Source: Chlorokybus atmophyticus
Taxonomy: Eukaryota > Streptophyta > Chlorokybophyceae > Chlorokybales > Chlorokybaceae
Assembly (NCBI GenBank): GCA_009103225.1
Contig: RHPI01003533.1
Coordinates: 223,950 to 271,397 of the forward strand
DNA: 47,448 nucleotides
Reading direction: 5' to 3'
Shown piece after piece: positions 42,386 to 47,448 of this stretch. The notes under the pieces are model-generated. The model saw only the letters and a list, made by a program, of their open reading frames with translations, did not search any database and was not told the origin of the DNA. Position 1 is the stretch's first letter, and the number at the start of each line of letters is the position of its first letter. The translations under genes and the position numbers were made by a program.

Positions 42386-44861
42386 GTTACTGTTCAACTA
42401 GGTAAACATCGCATGTTCGGTGGACCAATAAGTTTGACTAAGTGAACTCCAATGGCATTGCTGTCACCTAAACCAGGGTTGTTGTACCACCACAAAAGTG
42501 TTTACCGTCACATTGTTGTGATAAACACTCTTTGACTACGAAGTGATGTTCGTGTAGACCAATAACATAACATTTAATCATCAATTCAAATTATATGTGC
42601 GCGAATCCTATTCAATGGTGTTGAAACGATACTCCATTGATCTTATTGACATGCGGCCGATATTGCGTCAAAAGTCATATCTGCGTAATTGGATTCGCTC
42701 GGCAAGTTGCCAATGACTTGGCAAGCGGTCCGAACATCTTGCATGCAATATAACTGCATTTGTCAACCAGTTCGATCGCTGCGGGCATGTGGAGGGTTGC
42801 GCAAAATAAAGAGTGTAGGCAGCGAGGATTTATCACAACATGCACATGGCGGATGAGGCTGATCGTGAGTGTGAGGATAGCCAGCATGAGCACCATGAGC
42901 ACAAAAAAGAACGTTCCATGCCTGGCAAGAAGGCTGATTAGCTCAGGTTTTGAAAACAATTATGGGTTGCCGACGGCTTTGATATGTGCGGTAGCTATTG
43001 CAGCACTTGCATGGCACATTAATGGCAGTGTATACAGAAAAACACGTTGGTGCACTGCTATAAAAGGGGTTTGAATGTGTTTGTAAAGCTTATGAGCGCT
43101 TCATCCTCAATAAGCCCGATGGGTTCATGGAGCAGTGGAACAAGTTGAACAAAAGTAGGTTTTATTCCGTATGCTGGAGCAACTTGAAACAGAAGGCCCT
43201 TGCCCTATGCTTGAACAACTAAAAATGAAGGCATTTAGCTTTTTAATTATGACATTTGAGATGACGCGATCTGGTGCACATGCTTAAATTCCGGGCTTAA
43301 GCGATATGACACGTACGAAGGGTATGTGATGCAACATGCTAAAGATGAGAAACTACGACATCCTCTCACGGTATACGTTGCTAAACCCATGCATTGAATG
43401 GAAGCACGTCAGCAATATAACTTTTATTTAAAGTCTTCAGCATTGTATATAAATATCTTCAAAAGCAGTGTCTGCAATCACGGATAAATATGGCGTCCCA
43501 GTTAAAAGTCGAGCCACACGGGAAGCACCCGCTGCGGTATCGCATGCAGCCATGCAATCATGAGCACGAATTGACATAATAATAATCATCAGCATGTGGT
43601 AAATAATTCAAAGCTCTGTTTCAACACTTTTGCTGGCTGAACATTTGTGACTGCCACAATCATTGCATTACATGATTTATCGATGCCCTACTTGCTAAGT
43701 ATATGAGTCATATAGTAATTTTCATCGCTCATCGCATGATTGAGTAATGCATGACAATGGTGTTTGAAAGTTATGCTAGCCACTCGTTAACATTGTATGT
43801 GTCACATACAATGTATTGGCGATTGTCAATTGGGCAATGATGTCGCAAATACTTGCAATTTTGTTGGTAAAACAAATTGCCATAATACAATTTGCACCTC
43901 AAACGAGCGTCAACATCACTCATTGGTTTTGATCGACATGTCGAGAGTTTGAGCTATCTTATGCTGGCTATAATAAGGGAAATCAATAACAATCATTGAC
44001 CGGCATGACATTTGCAAGTTGATGTTATTGATTTTTATAATAATATTGTGATGTATAATTGTACATGAATTTTTGCAAAACTTGTGCAGTATGCCTACAT
44101 CCAAAAAATGTAAATCAGCGATGTATACATAAATTTACATCAGTGTGCATAACACGATCATTGAATTATAAGGTGAGCAAAAAACCTATATAGCGCACTT
44201 TTATTTTTATGCAATCAATGTGTGTACTTTTCACTTTGTAATAATTATGCTAGTGCAAAATTAAAATTCACATGAAATTCACATATATGCACATTATCAC
44301 ATGGCCAGGTTGATATGCTGAATTCATTTATATCGATGTAATATGCTATATCAATGCCCATATTAAGCAATCGCCTCCTTTTTTAAATCGAAAGAACTTA
44401 TACACCGCACCATAAACGACATCATTATTCAATGCGTTGCGCTATAGCGCCTATGTATGAATTATCCTTAGATTGATAAGCACATTGTCACAACATACAT
44501 GTACAAACCTGTGAATTTACTGACATCATGATATCTTGGTTGTTTGCTCACCTCTGTAAGTAACATGAACGCTTTTCGTATAGACTTCGAGACATATAAC
44601 TCCTGTGACAGAAGCAGCTTTCCTGCAAGCAAATCGCTTTCAGCAGTTGTCTAACATCCAGAACATGCTCTTACCCATGTGCAAACCGCATGCCTGTGAC
44701 CAAGTAAGCAGACACGTGACCAGCCGCGGGCGACCCTGTTATCTGTTACATTTGCCCCAAAGAAGCTGAAAGGTTGGTTGGCGTCATACTTGTTCGTGTC
44801 CGTGTCAGCCTCCGCCTCCGCCTCCACCTGCGCCGCCTCTGCATCGTCCTGCCACTTTGAC
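42386..44861. other. No gene seen; AT-rich intergenic
   Basis: Base composition becomes clearly AT-rich (42.4-44.7 kb). No conserved coding segment or RNA gene is visible. The promoter of the UNC119 gene should be at its right end, but no TATA box or other element stands out. Confidence 0.4.
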
Positions 44862-47051
44862 ATGGACGTGCTGAAGGGCAGGCGGCGCCCCGTGGCGACT
44901 GCGGCGGCGGCGCCTATGGCGGCGGCTGTCAACAACAACAACGGCAACAGCAATAGCCACGAGAAGGACATGACGCCTGAGGCTGTGCTGCAGCTGAATG
45001 GCCCTTGCAAAGGTTAGGGTTTGGACTTACATCAATTGTGTGATTGATCTGGAGTTGTGAGGTCAAAAGCTCGGGCATAGAACAGTAGATTAATGAGTTG
45101 ATTGACGGATTGACTAAGTATTGGCTCAAAGGAATGATCCAAGCATTGATCAATAAATCACCTTCCTTGTTATTCCAATCAATCGCTCGGGCAACTGCTT
45201 GAGTGATCCATTGCTTGGTTGTTTGATTGCTCCATTCATTGCCTGGTTGCCTAAAAGCCTGAAAGAAGGAGTGACCACGGAGTCACTATGTGTTAGCCAT
45301 ACGCGCGCTGACATGGTACGCTGTATCTTGTACATGGAGCCTTTGATCGACTTTGACCCACCCACCTACCTGACTCGTACACGCAGTTTCGACAAACACC
45401 GCTGTGGTGCACATTTCATCAATGTGGGGCATATTTGCTGCATATTATCATCAGCAACATCCAAACCAATTATCGACAAAAGAGTGTGCGGATGGATCAG
45501 ATTGACTCACTGAACGAGCGAGTAGAAGAACTGGTAAGTGAGTGAGTATATATAATTAACATAGTTCGAGGATCGCATAGAGCTACAAATGATGTGGATA
45601 AGTACGATTGGAAGTGTTCCAATTAGACCAACCTGCATGAATCTGGCTTCCTTGTGACACACCAAGCTCTTGGACACACACGCTGCAAGTATCAGTCAAC
45701 GTGTGTGAGCTCAGTTTATAATAAGTATACACGTATACATACATTCTGCAATGACTCAGCCTATGATGTAGATCTTGGTAAGTACACATGTATAACTACA
45801 ACCTTTTTGAGGTGTTATTAGTTGTGGTTCTCAGTACGCTCTCAGTACGCACCTGTGTACACATGCACCTCTTTCCATGCGCGCAGGCTTTCTGTGCCCG
45901 CTGTCGGCCAACGTGTACGGTATAGAGTTCTTACAGTTTGAGATTCGTGACTACGACTCTGGGCGAGTCCTCTTTTCCGTCAAGCGTGAGGGCGAGGCCC
46001 CACCAATGCCCTCCGGTAAGCAAACAGCACACATGAGCCCAACAGCACATGTGTGTGTGCGCGTGCGCGCTACAAGGCTTAATCAATCAAAGTGTAGAAT
46101 GTGCAAGTATTGTAACATCTCATCAAACTCCGCAGCAAGTTTAGTGACTCCTTGGTTGTGAAATGCCAACAAAGGTCTCACAAGTCTCGTCAATGTGCAG
46201 GCCCAATTGACCCCGCGGTTGAGACGGCCATGCGCACTATCCGCTACACCTTCCCTGCAGAGTTCTTCAAGTTCAAGACCATTCGCACAGCGCTCGTTTT
46301 TGGGGTCGGCCCACGAGAGGTAAGGGGTTCTGTTGAGGTAGTTATACGCAAGCAAGTGCATGAATGCAAGCATGTCAGGCAGGCGCGAGTGCGTGTGCCA
46401 CGCACGCACATGTGTATACGTGCATGCGCGTGTGGATGCACATACAACGCACACGCTTGCACATTTACACAAGTGCTCTTGTGTGGTGCGCATTGACTAG
46501 CAAAGCTGCACTTAACTGTCCAACCCAAACCCCAATTCCAACCTCAATGCCAGGTGCCGAACTTCCGGATGATCGAGAGGCACTACTTCAGGGGGAAGCT
46601 GCTGAGGAGTTACGACTTCAAGTTCGGGTTCTGCATCCCCAACTCAACCAACTCCTGGGAGGCTGTGTACCCCGTCCCCAAACTGTCCAAAGACGAGAGT
46701 GAGTGCACAGCATTGTTTGGTTGGTTTTTATGTCCCTTTTCAGCTCCCTATTCAGTCAAAGACTCAGTGAACCAGTTAGCTGATCTCCAAAACTCTGAAT
46801 CAGTTGTTCAATTGCTGAAGTGGTCAAGCGGTTAGCCAACAGAGAGAACAACTGAACACTGATCCAATCCTTGAATAATAATGATGTGCACAGAAGTGTT
46901 ACAACTTATGCGTTGTTGTTGTTGTGCATGTTCCTCAGTCAAGCAGATGCTGGCGGCGCCGTACGAGACAAGCTCGGACACGTTCTACTTTGTCAACAAC
47001 CAGCTGGTCATGCACAACAAGGCCGAGTACGCCTACCGCCAGACCTCGTGA
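44862..47051 (+). CDS. UNC119: UNC119-family lipid-binding chaperone, five exons
   Basis: Exons: 44862-45012, 45887-46015, 46201-46319, 46554-46698 and 46939-47051 (TGA). All introns are GT-AG (874, 185, 234 and 240 bp) and the phases agree, giving 218 residues, normal for UNC119. The start is the first in-frame ATG; the frame is open upstream to 44700 with none. The N-terminus is Ala/Asn-rich and variable. Then MTPEAVLQL and the fold: [63 protein letters not shown] and, at the end, [23 protein letters not shown]119 belongs with PDE6-delta, a beta-sandwich that binds the myristoylated ends of proteins and delivers them, often to cilia, with release by an ARL GTPase. The presence of MTPEAVLQL favours UNC119 over PDE6-delta. 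No lesions are seen. Confidence 0.92.
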
Positions 47052-47448
47052 TGAAGACTTGTCTGCATCAGCGCTGTAACAATAAGCTCGTGTTGCATTG
47101 GTTTCTTTTTGTTGGTGTACAAAATATGGTTGTGGCAGCACTTGGATTAGGTAGTGATTTCTTCTGTGTCAGGGACAGAGGGTGTTGGTTGGTTGTTAAA
47201 ATGGCAAGTGCACACTGTATTGTATGATGTTTGCAAACCTCATCTATTCGCATGTTGTGGGACACATGTAAGTCTCACACACACACACGCATGAGTGCAC
47301 ATACCCGTGTGCGCAGGTGCAATGCACGGAATGCAATCAAGTACACGTGTATGAATGCTGTTTGGTGCATTAGGCACTGTACATGTGGGAGTAACGGTTT
47401 GACTTCGTGCGGATGCGGTGTCAATTATATTTTACCCCCTTCCCCCCC
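47052..47448. other. No gene seen
   Basis: 3' flank of UNC119: a T/G-rich stretch, then an ACACACACGC repeat, ending in a C-rich run at the window edge. Confidence 0.4.
47075..47079 (+). terminator. Possible poly(A) signal TGTAA
   Basis: TGTAA lies 24 bases after the UNC119 stop. TGTAA is the common poly(A) signal of chlorophyte algae. The short distance to the stop leaves this uncertain. Confidence 0.35.

Noticed and set aside
44700-44861. UNC119 start upstream of 44862
   Set aside because: The frame is open to 44700 but contains no ATG; a TTG start is not expected in a nuclear gene.
45480-45780. Extra exons of UNC119 in the first intron (a [20 protein letters not shown] segment and a segment ending AYDVDL before GTAAGT)
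   Set aside because: The exon at 44862-45012 ends with [14 protein letters not shown] and joins directly and in phase to GFLCPLS, which matches the family. The decoy segments do not join in frame with each other.
1-47448. CRISPR array, bacterial operons or phage genes
   Set aside because: Introns, LTR retrotransposons and host gene families are eukaryotic; no regular spacer-repeat pattern was seen.

Overview
The window is nuclear DNA of a eukaryote, most likely a green alga. Two host genes have many short GT-AG introns, the intergenic DNA is full of microsatellites and palindromes, and most of the rest is Ty3/gypsy-type LTR retrotransposon sequence. The placement in green algae is an inference from retroelement style, a UNC119 gene, a plant-like ferroportin and a TGTAA motif just after one stop codon. 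No species is claimed.

Layout. 1-643: the end of an unidentified two-exon gene entering from the left edge. 1.0-4.3 kb: hairpin-forming short tandem repeats, a duplicated GC-rich block, and a ~200 bp tandem array (3290-4290). 6.5-15.1 kb, minus strand: a decayed Ty3/gypsy element whose order is gag, protease, cytosine-5 DNA methyltransferase-like domain, reverse transcriptase/RNase H, integrase, interrupted by a 94-base assembly gap. 16.36-19.17 kb, minus strand: a ten-exon ferroportin (SLC40) gene. 23.01-29.08 kb, plus strand: a complete Ty3/gypsy chromovirus with two LTRs, a perfect 5 bp target duplication, primer site, polypurine tract, intact gag and a pol broken by two frame changes and two stops. 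It sits inside an older endonuclease-like coding remnant. 29.48-38.85 kb, minus strand: a second complete-length Ty3/gypsy element of 9.4 kb with its own LTRs and target duplication, and a large extra ORF of unknown function between integrase and the 3' LTR. 38.9-44.8 kb: AT-rich or simple-sequence DNA with palindromes. 44.86-47.05 kb, plus strand: a five-exon UNC119 gene.

How the genes work. Ferroportin is a membrane iron exporter. UNC119 is a soluble lipid-binding chaperone that carries myristoylated proteins, often to cilia. They are unrelated host genes separated by transposon-rich DNA. The three retroelements share the usual capsid/protease/reverse transcriptase/integrase scheme but differ in their extras: a C-terminal chromodomain (23 kb element), an extra RS-rich ORF (29-39 kb element) and a DNA methyltransferase-like domain (6-15 kb element). 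All three carry inactivating lesions in pol as assembled. The methyltransferase domain inside a retrotransposon and the extra ORF are the most unusual contents.
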